Source: an uncultured Blautia sp.
GTDB taxonomy: Bacteria; Bacillota; Clostridia; Lachnospirales; Lachnospiraceae
Length of the DNA stretch: 64,000 nt
Reading direction: 5' to 3'
NCBI GenBank assembly: GCA_900551075.1
Contig: URVB01000005.1
Span: forward strand, 62,001-126,000
In this document: positions 35,719 to 44,340 of the stretch, in pieces
Layout: every line of letters begins with the position of its first letter
Position numbering within the stretch: the stretch's first letter is position 1
Translations under genes and position numbers: made by a program
The notes under the pieces: model-generated
Seen by the model: the letters and a program-made list of their open reading frames with translations, nothing else
Databases searched by the model: none
Told to the model about the DNA's origin: nothing

Positions 35719-35761
35719 AAACCATTTATATGAAGCATTAGACATTTCATATAGATGGTTT
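35719..35761 (+). other. Hairpin between recombinase element and flavodoxin
   Basis: AAACCATTTATATGAA and TTCATATAGATGGTTT form a 16-bp stem with one mismatch and an 11-base loop, followed by TATACTTTAT. Just upstream, AGGAGG at 35653 is followed by tiny frames (ATG-stop, and a 5-codon ATGCCT... frame at 35680), and CATGCCT/AGGCATG form a 7-bp dyad. It may be an attenuator-like leader or recombinase core sites at the element end. Confidence 0.5.
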
Positions 35762-35803
35762 TATACTTTATATAGAGAAAATATCGAAAGTGGTTATTTT
35801 AAT

Positions 35804-36286
35804 ATGAAGAAAACATTAGTAGCATATTTTTCAGCAAGTGGTGTGACAGCAAAGGCAGCAAAGATACTGGCAGAAGCAGCAGAGGCGGATTTGTACGAAA
35901 TTAAACCGGAAGTGCCGTATACAGCAAAGGATTTAGATTGGATGGATTCTGAGTCCAGAAGTTCAAAAGAGATGAAGGGCAATGCCCCATATCCGGCACT
36001 TTTAGACACTGATGCGGATATCGTGGGACATCAAAATCTGCTCCTTTGTTTCCCCGTCTGGTGGTACCAAGCACCGACTATTATAAACAAATTCTTAGAA
36101 AGCTATGATTTTGCAGGCAAGAAGATTGTTTTATTTGCAACCTCCGGTGGAAGCGGATTTGGAAAGACAGTGGAAAAATTGAGAGACAGCGTGTCAGGAG
36201 ATGCAGAAATTGTAGAGGGAAAGATGTTAAACGGAAACCAGTCAAAAGAGCAACTGAAAAAGTGGCTGGAGCAGGCAGGATTATAG
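35804..36286 (+). CDS. Flavodoxin
   Basis: 160 residues. Phosphate loop YFSASGVTAKAAKILAEA, flavin contact CFPVWWYQAPTIINKFLESYDF, and a GGSGFGKT turn. It is a short-chain-like single-domain flavodoxin for one-electron transfer. It aligns well with the lipoprotein flavodoxin at 8452, which is this domain plus an export signal. The ribosome site is weak (GAAAGTGG). It lies directly outside the right edge of the recombinase element, 93 bases from the candidate end. Confidence 0.88.
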   Translation: MKKTLVAYFSASGVTAKAAKILAEAAEADLYEIKPEVPYTAKDLDWMDSESRSSKEMKGNAPYPALLDTDADIVGHQNLLLCFPVWWYQAPTIINKFLESYDFAGKKIVLFATSGGSGFGKTVEKLRDSVSGDAEIVEGKMLNGNQSKEQLKKWLEQAGL

Positions 36287-36396
36287 AGGGAAAGTAGACA
36301 CAGTACACAGTTTTGTATACTGTTGAAGCCAGTAAAATCAAGGCATAACAGGGGTGTACCCCATTTTATTTCCCGAAATTTGAACAGAATTTTGGA

Positions 36397-37479
36397 GTGG
36401 ACAGGGCTCTGATTGGGGATAATATTACCTGTATCTATCCGGAGCTCAAAGCGTGGTATGCAAAAGAAAAGGTTTTTAAGGACTTTAAAATTTGCATACA
36501 GAATGATAAGTGTAGTTTTTATGGTATTGTAAACAGTAAACGTGTTTATTATACAGAGGAAGAATATGGGGTTATCCTGTGCTTTCAGCCATATAAGAAT
36601 ATCTATAAATCGTCTAAGATTTTTATGCCGGGAACGCAGGTTACATTTCAGTGGCTTAGAAAATTCTGTGATGTGGAGACGTTGGTTCTTGCAGAACGAT
36701 ATGCAGAACTTGATGAACCGGTTCTGATTTGCGGATGTGATGATATATTAAATGAAATGCTGGGAAAAGCAATCTATAATCAGTCGTCAAGACGATTGGA
36801 AGAAGTAGAGGTGCTCCATATCAGAAATTCATACAGGGATCTTCTGAATACATATTTAAGTGAGGAAACAGGAATTTTAAGGAAATTACAGAATGGAACG
36901 ATTATTGTCATTCAGCCGGAGAAAATTCCAATGTATATTCAGGAGCATCTGTTGAATCTGATTGAAAAAAAGAGAACTCTCAATAATAAAACGATAATCG
37001 ATTTGGACATACGTTTTATTTTCTGTACTGTATTTGATCTGGAAACACTGGTAAAGGAAAAGAAGTTTAATGAAAGGCTGTACCGTATTATTTCAAAAAA
37101 TAAAATCAGCATGACAAAGACATTGCATGAAGATTTTGGCGCGTTTTACAGATATATGCAGAGCGGGCTGGATTATTACAGTAATATATACAAAAAAGAA
37201 GCCGTGGAATTAAGCATAGAGCAGCAAAAAGAGATATGGAGAAAATGCAGGGGAAATTTATTGCCTGATCTGGAAATGATGATCGAACGAATTGTAAGAA
37301 ATGGAATTTGTTCGCTGGAGGAAGAGAGGAGAGAAAATCCGGAAAAATCAATTAATGAATTAGAAAAAATGCAGCTCCAGAAGCTGATTAAGGACGGATA
37401 CAGTAAACAGGAAATTGCAAAAATAATGAAGATATCCAGAACGACTCTGTACAGACATTTGAAGGAGTATAATCTGTAG
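36397..37479 (+). CDS. Degenerate sigma54-activator-like regulator (AAA+ remnant + Fis HTH)
   Basis: 360 residues from GTG 36397, though the frame stays open back to 36349 and the N-terminus may be truncated. The middle follows the NtrC AAA+ order but with lost motifs. Walker A is replaced by ICGCDDILNEMLGKAI (about 111-126). Walker B is replaced by NGTIIVIQPEKIP (about 166-178). The GAFTGA loop that contacts sigma54 is absent. The sensor region IRFIFCTVFDLETLVKEKKF and the C-terminal Fis-type HTH (about 325-360) are kept. It probably binds DNA but neither hydrolyses ATP nor activates sigma54. The flavodoxin upstream may be its partner or target. Confidence 0.7.
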   Translation: MDRALIGDNITCIYPELKAWYAKEKVFKDFKICIQNDKCSFYGIVNSKRVYYTEEEYGVILCFQPYKNIYKSSKIFMPGTQVTFQWLRKFCDVETLVLAERYAELDEPVLICGCDDILNEMLGKAIYNQSSRRLEEVEVLHIRNSYRDLLNTYLSEETGILRKLQNGTIIVIQPEKIPMYIQEHLLNLIEKKRTLNNKTIIDLDIRFIFCTVFDLETLVKEKKFNERLYRIISKNKISMTKTLHEDFGAFYRYMQSGLDYYSNIYKKEAVELSIEQQKEIWRKCRGNLLPDLEMMIERIVRNGICSLEEERRENPEKSINELEKMQLQKLIKDGYSKQEIAKIMKISRTTLYRHLKEYNL

Positions 37480-37563
37480 CAGAAGTAAGATGAAACAGAG
37501 AGGAATATCTTAATTATGAAGAAGGAAGAATAAAGGTAACGTATCAGGATTGGAGATTTTGTC

Positions 37564-38469
37564 ATGGAATATCAATGGAGAGAACGGTCCGGAAAGAAAT
37601 CTTTTCATCTGGGATTTCAGATAAAAATACTTACCTCTGAAGAGTTCAGGGAGGAGTATCCGGATATTTTTTACAGGAATTTTATCGCAAGGGATCATCA
37701 CTTGATACACTTTTGCAAAGCAGAAATTTTTAATAAGGTTGTTTCAGGAACGTTTGCGCTTCTTTCTAAAAAGGACTTTTCGCAGCAAAAAAATGCCTTT
37801 GGTTATTGCCTTCTCGAGGAGACCCTGGTCTTTGTGGATGATCACGGCTTTGTCGCCCATGTGCTTGATGAAATGCAGGAGCAGGAGAGGGAGGATGTAT
37901 CTTCAACGTATGTATTTTTATTGGATTTCATGGAGTATCTGATTAAGGATGATGTGTTATTTCTGCAGGAATATGAGGAGAAATTGACGAAGCTGGAGGA
38001 GAGCCTGTTAAATGGACACGGGGAAAGCTTTGACCGCCAGATTCTGGCTGTCAGAAAGGACCTGGCGGCTCTTGGCACATACTATCAGCAGCTTTTTGAT
38101 GTGGGAGAGACATTTCAGAGAAATGCTGCCGAGAGGGACAATGAAAGAGAGAATCTTCTGTTTGGATTGTATGCAGGCAAGGCAGGCAGACTGCTTTCTA
38201 TGGTACAGATGATGAAAGAATATTCGCTTCAGCTTCGGGAAATGTATCAGACAGGAATTGACATGAGGCAGAATGAGATCATGCAGTTTCTGACTGTGGT
38301 TACAACTATTTTCATGCCTCTGACACTAATCACAGGGTGGTATGGCATGAATTTTTCTAATATGCAGGAACTGAAAATGCCGTATGGATATGTGACTGTT
38401 TTTTGGGTCTGTGCTGCAATCGTTGTGATTGAAATCTGGATATTCTGGAAGAAGAGATGGTTTAAATAA
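37564..38469 (+). CDS. corA: CorA-family magnesium transporter
   Basis: 301 residues. Long cytosolic alpha/beta and helical funnel region (1-240), then two C-terminal membrane segments. The signature YGMNF follows the first one (ITGWYGMNFSNM). CorA pentamers carry Mg2+ or other divalent cations inward. The start ATG 37564 has a GGAGATTTTGTC site. A second, unrelated Mg2+ transporter gene (MgtE) lies 2.2 kb downstream. Confidence 0.9.
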   Translation: MEYQWRERSGKKSFHLGFQIKILTSEEFREEYPDIFYRNFIARDHHLIHFCKAEIFNKVVSGTFALLSKKDFSQQKNAFGYCLLEETLVFVDDHGFVAHVLDEMQEQEREDVSSTYVFLLDFMEYLIKDDVLFLQEYEEKLTKLEESLLNGHGESFDRQILAVRKDLAALGTYYQQLFDVGETFQRNAAERDNERENLLFGLYAGKAGRLLSMVQMMKEYSLQLREMYQTGIDMRQNEIMQFLTVVTTIFMPLTLITGWYGMNFSNMQELKMPYGYVTVFWVCAAIVVIEIWIFWKKRWFK

Positions 38470-38498
38470 AGGTTATCGGTAATTGTTGAAGGAGAGAC

Positions 38499-38546
38499 TT
38501 GACAAACATACCAACGGTATGATATTGTAAACATACCGTTAGTATG
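38499..38546 (+). promoter_or_regulatory. tetR promoter with two CATACC operators
   Basis: TTGACA (38499-38504), 18-base spacer, TATTGT (38523-38528). Operator 1, CATACCAACGGTATG (38507-38521), fills the spacer. Operator 2, CATACCGTTAGTATG (38532-38546), covers the transcription start. Both are dyads of the same half-site. This is typical TetR autorepression. A looser copy (CATACC-N7-GGTATT, 39264-39282) precedes the MFS gene. Confidence 0.8.
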
Positions 38547-38562
38547 TGGAAGGGGGATTACA

Positions 38563-39216
38563 ATGGCCAGAAATAAACATCCGGAAGAAACGGTAAATTT
38601 GATCCTGGATGTATCGTTCCGTCTGTTTATGGAAAAAGGCTATGAACATACTTCTGTCCAGGATATTATTGATCATCTGGGCGGACTCAGTAAAGGAGCG
38701 ATTTATCACCATTTTAAGTCCAAGGAGGATATCCTGGTTGCAGTCACGGACCGAATTACCGGCGAGTCAAATCATATGCTGGCAGAGATACGGGACCGTA
38801 CCGACCTGACCGGAAAAGAAAAATTAAAAACAATTTTTAAAGAGTCTATCCGACGGCCTGTGCAGGATGAGCTGTTTACCGTAGCGCCGGATCTGGGAAA
38901 TAATCCGAGTCTTGTGTTAAGTGTTCTCAGAGAAACTATGGATGAAGCAGCGCCCGATTATATTTTGCCGATCATCAATCAGGGAATTGCGGACGGCACG
39001 ATTCAGACAGAGTATCCCGGGGAGGTGGCAGAGCTGATACTTCTTGCGGCAAACTGCTGGATGAATCCAATGATGTTTGATGACACCGTAGAAAAATCTT
39101 ATCGGAAATTTATGGTATTCAGTCAGATGCTGAAGGGATTCGGACTGGATATCGTGGATGAAGAAATGCTGGCGAGGCTGCAGGAGCTCGCAGGACTTTA
39201 TCAGAAAAACAAATGA
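38563..39216 (+). CDS. TetR-family repressor
   Basis: 217 residues from ATG 38563 (GGAAGGGGG upstream). TetR_N HTH at about 10-56 (FMEKGYEHTSVQDI, GLSKGAIYHHFKSKEDIL), then an all-helical ligand domain of the unknown-inducer type. Next to a MFS efflux gene and under operators it probably binds itself. Ligand likely an exported compound. Confidence 0.92.
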   Translation: MARNKHPEETVNLILDVSFRLFMEKGYEHTSVQDIIDHLGGLSKGAIYHHFKSKEDILVAVTDRITGESNHMLAEIRDRTDLTGKEKLKTIFKESIRRPVQDELFTVAPDLGNNPSLVLSVLRETMDEAAPDYILPIINQGIADGTIQTEYPGEVAELILLAANCWMNPMMFDDTVEKSYRKFMVFSQMLKGFGLDIVDEEMLARLQELAGLYQKNK

Positions 39217-39222
39217 ACGAAC

Positions 39223-39254
39223 ATCTGCCCGGAAAAATGGGCAGATATATTTTT
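39223..39254 (+). terminator. Terminator between tetR and MFS gene
   Basis: ATCTGCCC-N8-GGGCAGAT stem followed by ATATTTTT. Read-through or a separate promoter would be needed for the MFS gene. Confidence 0.75.
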
Positions 39255-39301
39255 GGATCAATACATACCAACGTCCGGTATTAAAAGAAAAGGAGAATGA
39301 T

Positions 39302-40540
39302 ATGAGCGGAAAACTGTTTTCAAAAGATTTTATTCTGGTAGTGATCGGGCAGATTATCTCACTGTTTGGCAATGCAACGATCAGATTTGCCTTACCCTTA
39401 TACTTATTAAATCTGACAGGGTCTTCGGTTATTTATGGCACGGTTACTGCTTGTGCCTTTATTCCTTCGATTATGCTTTCCCCCATTGGAGGCATTGTGG
39501 CAGACCGGGTCAATAAGCGGAACATTATGGTGGGGCTGGATTTTTTTACGGCAGCCGTTATTTTGGTCTTCTCACTCCTTTTGGGAAGAATGAATCTGAT
39601 TCTGCTGGTGACAATTACACTGATGCTTTTGTACGGAATTGCGGGCGCATACCAGCCTTCCGTTCAGGCAAGCGTGCCGGCTCTGGTGAGTCCCGGACAT
39701 TTTATGGAAGCCAATTCCATGATTAATATTATAAGCTCTTTTGCCGCATTGACAGGACCTGTCCTGGGAGGAATTTTATATAGTACATATGGATTAGAGC
39801 CGGTGCTCCTGGTTTGTATGATCTGCTTTCTGCTGTCTGCAGTTATGGAAATCTTCATCAGGATTCCGTTTGTAAAGCCGGATTCAGAGGGGAGCATATT
39901 TGAAATAGCAAAAGAGGATTTCGGGAAAAGTATCCGGTTTATCAGGAGAGAAAATCCGGTTATTGGGAAGGTGCTGCTTGTGGTCTGCGGAATCAATTTA
40001 TTTTTGTCGGCAATGATCATCGTCGGACTGCCCTTTATGGTCACTGAGGTATTGGATTTTCCGGCGGCCCAGTCAAATCAGCTCTATGGCTATGCAAATG
40101 GAGCATTAGCGGCAGGAGGACTGGCAGGCGGTATTGTAGCAGGAATTTTTGCGGACAAAATGCGTATACAAAAGGCGGGAAATCTGGTGGTAGCCTGTGC
40201 AGTCTGTGCATTTCCCATGGGAGTGTCTTTGCAGGTTTTTTCTTCTGCATTACTTAATTATACAGTGATAACGGTTTGCTGTTTTATGATTATGATATTT
40301 TCCGGCATTTTTACTGTGCAGATGATGTCTTTTGTGCAGACAGAAACCCCGGTTCATTTAATCGGAAAAGTAATTGCCGCGATTCTCACGGTTTCCATGT
40401 GTGCGCAGCCCCTTGGGAATGCACTGTACGGCGTTTTATTTGAGGTCTGCAGAGGCTTTGAATCCGCTGTGATTTTGTTTGCGGGAGGTATTTCCCTGGT
40501 AATTGCACTTTGTACAAAAAATATATTTCAAAGACTTTAA
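39302..40540 (+). CDS. MFS efflux transporter
   Basis: 412 residues from ATG 39302 with AAGGAGAATGAT upstream; an earlier in-frame Met lies inside tetR and has no site. Twelve hydrophobic segments, and the MFS motif-A-like GGIVADRVNKR between segments 2 and 3. It resembles the MFS_3/EntS-type exporters of macrolides and siderophores. With the TetR gene it forms a regulated efflux unit. Substrate cannot be named. Confidence 0.9.
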   Translation: MSGKLFSKDFILVVIGQIISLFGNATIRFALPLYLLNLTGSSVIYGTVTACAFIPSIMLSPIGGIVADRVNKRNIMVGLDFFTAAVILVFSLLLGRMNLILLVTITLMLLYGIAGAYQPSVQASVPALVSPGHFMEANSMINIISSFAALTGPVLGGILYSTYGLEPVLLVCMICFLLSAVMEIFIRIPFVKPDSEGSIFEIAKEDFGKSIRFIRRENPVIGKVLLVVCGINLFLSAMIIVGLPFMVTEVLDFPAAQSNQLYGYANGALAAGGLAGGIVAGIFADKMRIQKAGNLVVACAVCAFPMGVSLQVFSSALLNYTVITVCCFMIMIFSGIFTVQMMSFVQTETPVHLIGKVIAAILTVSMCAQPLGNALYGVLFEVCRGFESAVILFAGGISLVIALCTKNIFQRL

Positions 40541-40549
40541 GAAGTTTTC

Positions 40550-40579
40550 TTGACAGACCATATTGTTTCGTCATACAAT
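40550..40579 (+). promoter_or_regulatory. mgtE promoter
   Basis: TTGACA (40550-40555), 18-base spacer, TACAAT (40574-40579). Strong sigma-A promoter beginning 10 bases after the MFS stop, giving a 5' untranslated region of about 110 bases before mgtE. Confidence 0.7.
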
Positions 40580-40599
40580 GAGCAGGATTGAAGTAGTAA

Positions 40600-40699
40600 T
40601 AAAAATTTGACAATGAAAGGCAGGTGAGGTAAATGGATGCGGACGCCAGTTATAGTTTGAGCAAAATAGCAATAAAAACTGAATATTGGAGGTATCATT
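40600..40699 (+). promoter_or_regulatory. mgtE leader with upstream ORF and M-box-like pieces
   Basis: The leader carries AGGTGAGG (40622-40629) and GACGCCA (40643-40649), two short sequences that also occur in the Mg2+-sensing M-box (ykoK) riboswitch, but the rest of that aptamer is missing. AGGTGAGG is also a good ribosome site for a frame at 40633-40815. That frame starts Met-Asp-Ala-Asp and overlaps mgtE out of frame by about 115 bases. Either reading implies Mg2+-linked control; neither is proven. Confidence 0.35.
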
Positions 40700-42034
40700 A
40701 TGAACAAAGACATTTTTATGGAGCTCTTACGTGCCAGAGAATACAAGGCCGTAAGGAGTATTTTGAATGTAATGAACGCTGTGGACATTGCCTCTCTGCT
40801 TTCGGAGCTTGCTGATAAGGAGCTTGCTCTGGCATTCCGGCTGATTCCAAAGGAAAAGGCAGCAGATGTGTTTGCAGAGATGGGAAGTTCCATGCAGGCG
40901 TACCTGGTAGAAATCTTTACTGAAAAAGAACTCAGAGAGATTTTGGATGATCTGTATATGGATGATACGGTGGATATGCTGGAGGAGCTTCCGGCCAACC
41001 TGGTTACCAGAATTCTGGAGAGCGTAAGCCGAGAGAAAAGGGACAGGATCAACCTTCTTCTTAAATATCCCGAGGACAGTGCCGGAAGTATCATGACGAC
41101 GGAATATGTGGATCTGCGCCGTACAACAACAGTAAAGCAGGCCATGGATCATATTAAGAAGACAGGGATTCATAAGGAAACCATTTATACCTGCTACATT
41201 CTGGATTCACGCAGGCTGGTAGGAATTGTCAGTGCCAAAGATCTGATGACTATGGAAGATGATATGACCATGGAAGCATTAATGGAAACAGAAATTATCT
41301 CTGTTCATACGCATACGGATAAAGAGGAGGCAGCGCTTCTTTTTTCCAAATATGATCTTTTGGCCATACCGGTTTTGGACGAGGACGAGCGGATGGTGGG
41401 CATTGTGACAGTTGATGATGCTATGGATGTTATGATGGATGAGGCTACTGAGGATATTACCAAGATGGCTGCGATGAATCCCAGCGAAAAGGCATATTTT
41501 GAAACGACAGTTTTTCAGCATGCCAGAAACAGGATTGTGTGGCTTCTGGTGCTGATGCTTTCTGCTACTTTTACCGGAATGATCATCACAAAGTATGAAA
41601 ACGCGTTTGCACAGATACCGCTCCTTGTATCTTTTATTCCTATGCTCATGGATACAGGAGGAAATTGCGGCGCTCAAAGCTCGACGCTTGTGATTCGGGG
41701 AATTGCGCTGGATGAGATTCATTTCAGGGATATTCTAAGGGTCATGTTCAAGGAGTTCCGGGTGTCTCTGCTTGTAGGAACGGTGCTTGCTTCGGCAAAT
41801 GGGATTCGAATTTATCTGATGTATTGTGAGGCCCGTATGGCATTTGTGATAGGGCTTTCTCTGATCGTTACAATTATAATATCAAAATTGATCGGCTGTA
41901 TCCTGCCGCTTTTTGCCAAACAGATACATCTTGATCCGGCGATTATGGCAGCACCGTTGATCACTACGCTGGTAGATACGTGCTCTATTATGGTATATTT
42001 TAATATTGCAACAAGGGTGTTTCGGTTGGGATGA
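40700..42034 (+). CDS. mgtE: MgtE magnesium transporter
   Basis: 444 residues in the standard order: N-terminal helical MgtE_N domain (1-125), two CBS domains (about 130-250), the plug helix, and five membrane segments (about 275-444). The conserved PMLMDTGGNCGAQSS segment lines the pore. MgtE is a Mg2+ channel gated by Mg2+ binding to its cytosolic domains. TTGGAGGTATCATT precedes the ATG. Confidence 0.95.
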   Translation: MNKDIFMELLRAREYKAVRSILNVMNAVDIASLLSELADKELALAFRLIPKEKAADVFAEMGSSMQAYLVEIFTEKELREILDDLYMDDTVDMLEELPANLVTRILESVSREKRDRINLLLKYPEDSAGSIMTTEYVDLRRTTTVKQAMDHIKKTGIHKETIYTCYILDSRRLVGIVSAKDLMTMEDDMTMEALMETEIISVHTHTDKEEAALLFSKYDLLAIPVLDEDERMVGIVTVDDAMDVMMDEATEDITKMAAMNPSEKAYFETTVFQHARNRIVWLLVLMLSATFTGMIITKYENAFAQIPLLVSFIPMLMDTGGNCGAQSSTLVIRGIALDEIHFRDILRVMFKEFRVSLLVGTVLASANGIRIYLMYCEARMAFVIGLSLIVTIIISKLIGCILPLFAKQIHLDPAIMAAPLITTLVDTCSIMVYFNIATRVFRLG

Positions 42035-42085
42035 AATTCCTTAAAAACAGGGATTTGGTACAAATTCAGTGAAGAACCAAATGAC

Positions 42086-42132
42086 AAAAAATCAGTATTT
42101 AAGTATCATTTAAACTTAGATGCTGATTTTTT
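42086..42132 (+). terminator. Terminator after mgtE
   Basis: AAAAAATCAG...CTGATTTTTT stem with an additional inner TAAG/CTTA pairing, about 50 bases after the mgtE stop. The rest of the 246-base gap to the next gene shows no feature I can name. Confidence 0.75.
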
Positions 42133-42280
42133 GTTATATTTAGGCCCGAGAGCTTTCTATATGAGCAACGGTTAATAAATGTGAAAAAAAGTTTATCCCT
42201 GTTCAATTGTAGATACGCGGGGAAGCTGATATGCTTATTTCAGCAGAGGCCGATGCGAATAAAAATGGGAGGAATTTTCT

Positions 42281-43333
42281 ATGAAGATAGGCGAAATAAT
42301 ACGGAAATACAGAAAAGAAAAGAAGATGACACAGGAAGAAGTAGCGAGTTGCCTGGGAGTGACGGCTCCGGCTGTCAATAAGTGGGAGAATGGAAATTCT
42401 TTTCCGGATATCACGCTGCTGGCACCCATCGCAAGGCTGTTTGGAATCAGTACGGACATTCTGCTGTCCTATAAGGAAGATTTGACGGATCAGGAAGTGA
42501 ATCGTATTCTTACAGAGCTTAGCAATAAAATGAAGCAGGAGGGATTTGATAAGGCATTTCAATGGGCGGAAGAAAAAATCCGGGAGTATCCCAATTGCAT
42601 TTTGCTGATTTTTAGATTAGCACAGGCGATAGAAGCATATCGGATTATTTATGGAATCGTGAAGGACGAAAAATATGATGAGACGATACGCTCGTATTAT
42701 GAACGTTCTCTGGAAAGTACGGATCATGAGATCAAGCAGACAGCAGCCATATCTTTATTTCAGTTTTATATGACAAGAGAGTCCTATGATAGGGCTGAGC
42801 AATATTTGAAATATATTCCGGCACGCGGTATTCATCCGATGCAGTTAAGGGCAAATTTATATGTGAATCAAGAAAAATATGAAGAAGCATATCCTCTGTA
42901 TGAAGAAATCTTGTTTACAGGCTTTACAGAGATGCTTGGCGCTTTAAATGGAATATTGAGCCTTGCAATGAAAGAAAAAGATATTCCAAAAGCGGAAAGA
43001 ATTGTTGAAAAGCAAAAGCAGTTGGCAGTGATTCTGGAAATGGGGGAATATTATAAGGTGTCGCCGGGACTGGACTTAGCGGTTCAAATGCAGGATAAAG
43101 AAGCAATTTTGAGAATATTAGAGGAGACTGTACAGAGTATGCATCATCTGGATGCTTTTCGGCACTCAGAATTGTATTCCCATATGACCTTTTCCTCAGT
43201 GGAAGCAAGGGAAATTGCTGTGATGCTGCAGCGCGGACTTGAAAATGATGAAAGTATAGAATGTATCCGGGAGGATGACAGATATGCAGAAATTGTCAGG
43301 GAGCTGAAGAAGATGGGTGATCATGCTTGCTAA
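42281..43333 (+). CDS. XRE regulator with TPR-like repeats
   Basis: 350 residues from ATG 42281 behind GGGAGGAATTTT. HTH_3 domain 1-65 (MTQEEVASCLGVTAPAVNKWENG), then a helical repeat region (about 75-345) of TPR type (YDRAEQYLKYIP, YEEAYPLYEEIL). This layout resembles RRNPP-like or general stress regulators of Firmicutes, some of which bind peptides. No small peptide gene is obvious next to it. Confidence 0.85.
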   Translation: MKIGEIIRKYRKEKKMTQEEVASCLGVTAPAVNKWENGNSFPDITLLAPIARLFGISTDILLSYKEDLTDQEVNRILTELSNKMKQEGFDKAFQWAEEKIREYPNCILLIFRLAQAIEAYRIIYGIVKDEKYDETIRSYYERSLESTDHEIKQTAAISLFQFYMTRESYDRAEQYLKYIPARGIHPMQLRANLYVNQEKYEEAYPLYEEILFTGFTEMLGALNGILSLAMKEKDIPKAERIVEKQKQLAVILEMGEYYKVSPGLDLAVQMQDKEAILRILEETVQSMHHLDAFRHSELYSHMTFSSVEAREIAVMLQRGLENDESIECIREDDRYAEIVRELKKMGDHAC

Positions 43334-43419
43334 GAAGAACTTTGATGTGTAAAATAAAAAAAGAGAATTTATAGAGATGGTCTATTGGAATTTTCAGAGA
43401 ATTTTTAAGGAGAAAAGCT

Positions 43420-43956
43420 ATGTATTATACGTCATTTTATGAGTCTCCTCTGGGAAGGCTTACCCTGGCGGGCAGAGAGGACAGCATCGCGGGTCTGTGG
43501 ATAGAAGGGCAGAAGTATTTCTGCAATACAGTGGATGAGGAGACGGTAGAAAGGGATGAGCTTCCGGTATTTCTTGCCTTGAGGAGCTGGCTGGACAGAT
43601 ATTTTGCAGGGGAGAAGCCGGATATATCGGAAATACCTTTGGCTCCGAAGGGCAGTAATTTCCGTCAGACTATCTGGAAGATTCTTTGTGAAATTCCATA
43701 CGGTGAAGTGACAACCTACGGTGAAATTGCAAAAAAGGCGGCGGTTACGCTGGGTCAGAAAAGCATGTCTGCACAGGCCGTGGGCGGCGCGGTGAGCCAT
43801 AATCCTGTTTCTGTTATCATTCCATGTCATCGTGTTGTGGGAACGAATGGCAGTCTGACGGGTTATGCAGGAGGCATTGACAAAAAAATCTGGCTGCTTG
43901 AGCATGAGGGCGCAGATGTAAGCAGATTTTTTGTGCCTGAAGGAACCGTACGATAG
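43420..43956 (+). CDS. ogt: Methylated-DNA--protein-cysteine methyltransferase
   Basis: 178 residues. N-terminal ribonuclease-like domain and C-terminal DNA-binding domain (about 85-170) with active-site IIPCHRVVG and the preceding YGEIAKKAAV helix. It removes alkyl groups from O6-alkylguanine to the Cys in a suicide reaction. AAGGAGAAAAGCT precedes ATG 43420. The next gene encodes the catalytically dead relative of the same domain. Confidence 0.95.
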   Translation: MYYTSFYESPLGRLTLAGREDSIAGLWIEGQKYFCNTVDEETVERDELPVFLALRSWLDRYFAGEKPDISEIPLAPKGSNFRQTIWKILCEIPYGEVTTYGEIAKKAAVTLGQKSMSAQAVGGAVSHNPVSVIIPCHRVVGTNGSLTGYAGGIDKKIWLLEHEGADVSRFFVPEGTVR

Positions 43957-43972
43957 GAGAGTGTGGGGAATC

Positions 43973-44338
43973 ATGGATTTTTATAAGCGAATGGAAGTCG
44001 TATGCAGCCGGATTCCGAAAGGAAAGGTAGCGACTTACGGACAGATTGCGCTTCTTTGCGGCAAGCCGAAGAATGCCCGGCAGGTTGGATACGGCCTGAG
44101 GGAAAATCTGGCGGGAGGGCAGGCGCCTGCGCATCGTGTGCTGAATGCGAAGGGGGTGTTGAGCGGCGCCGGTTATTTTGATACCTGGGATATGCAGAAA
44201 ATGCTGTTGGAAAACGAGGGCGTGGAGGTGCAAAGGGCAGAAGACGGCTGGGCTGTCGATCTGAAAAAATACGTCTGGAAAAATACGCTGGATGATGCAC
44301 GTGAGTTGGAGAATATGTTTGCTGAAAGAAAAATATGA
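43973..44338 (+). CDS. Alkyltransferase-like (ATL) protein
   Basis: 121 residues from ATG 43973 (AGGAGAGTG upstream). It has only the DNA-binding domain of O6-alkylguanine transferases (YGQIALLCGKPKNARQVG), with the reactive Cys replaced: PAHR instead of PCHR. ATL proteins bind alkylated guanine without repairing it and hand it to nucleotide excision repair. It follows ogt by 16 bases, so both act on the same lesions. The extended C-terminus (about 20 residues, acidic) is more than the minimal domain. Confidence 0.9.
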   Translation: MDFYKRMEVVCSRIPKGKVATYGQIALLCGKPKNARQVGYGLRENLAGGQAPAHRVLNAKGVLSGAGYFDTWDMQKMLLENEGVEVQRAEDGWAVDLKKYVWKNTLDDARELENMFAERKI

Positions 44339-44340
44339 CG

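Noticed and set aside
39264..39282. Third CATACC dyad as a full operator
   Set aside because: Spacing between half-sites is 7 rather than 3 bases and one arm is imperfect; kept only as a candidate.
40633..40815. Calling the 60-residue frame before mgtE a real protein gene
   Set aside because: It overlaps mgtE out of frame and shows no domain; treated as a possible regulatory leader only.
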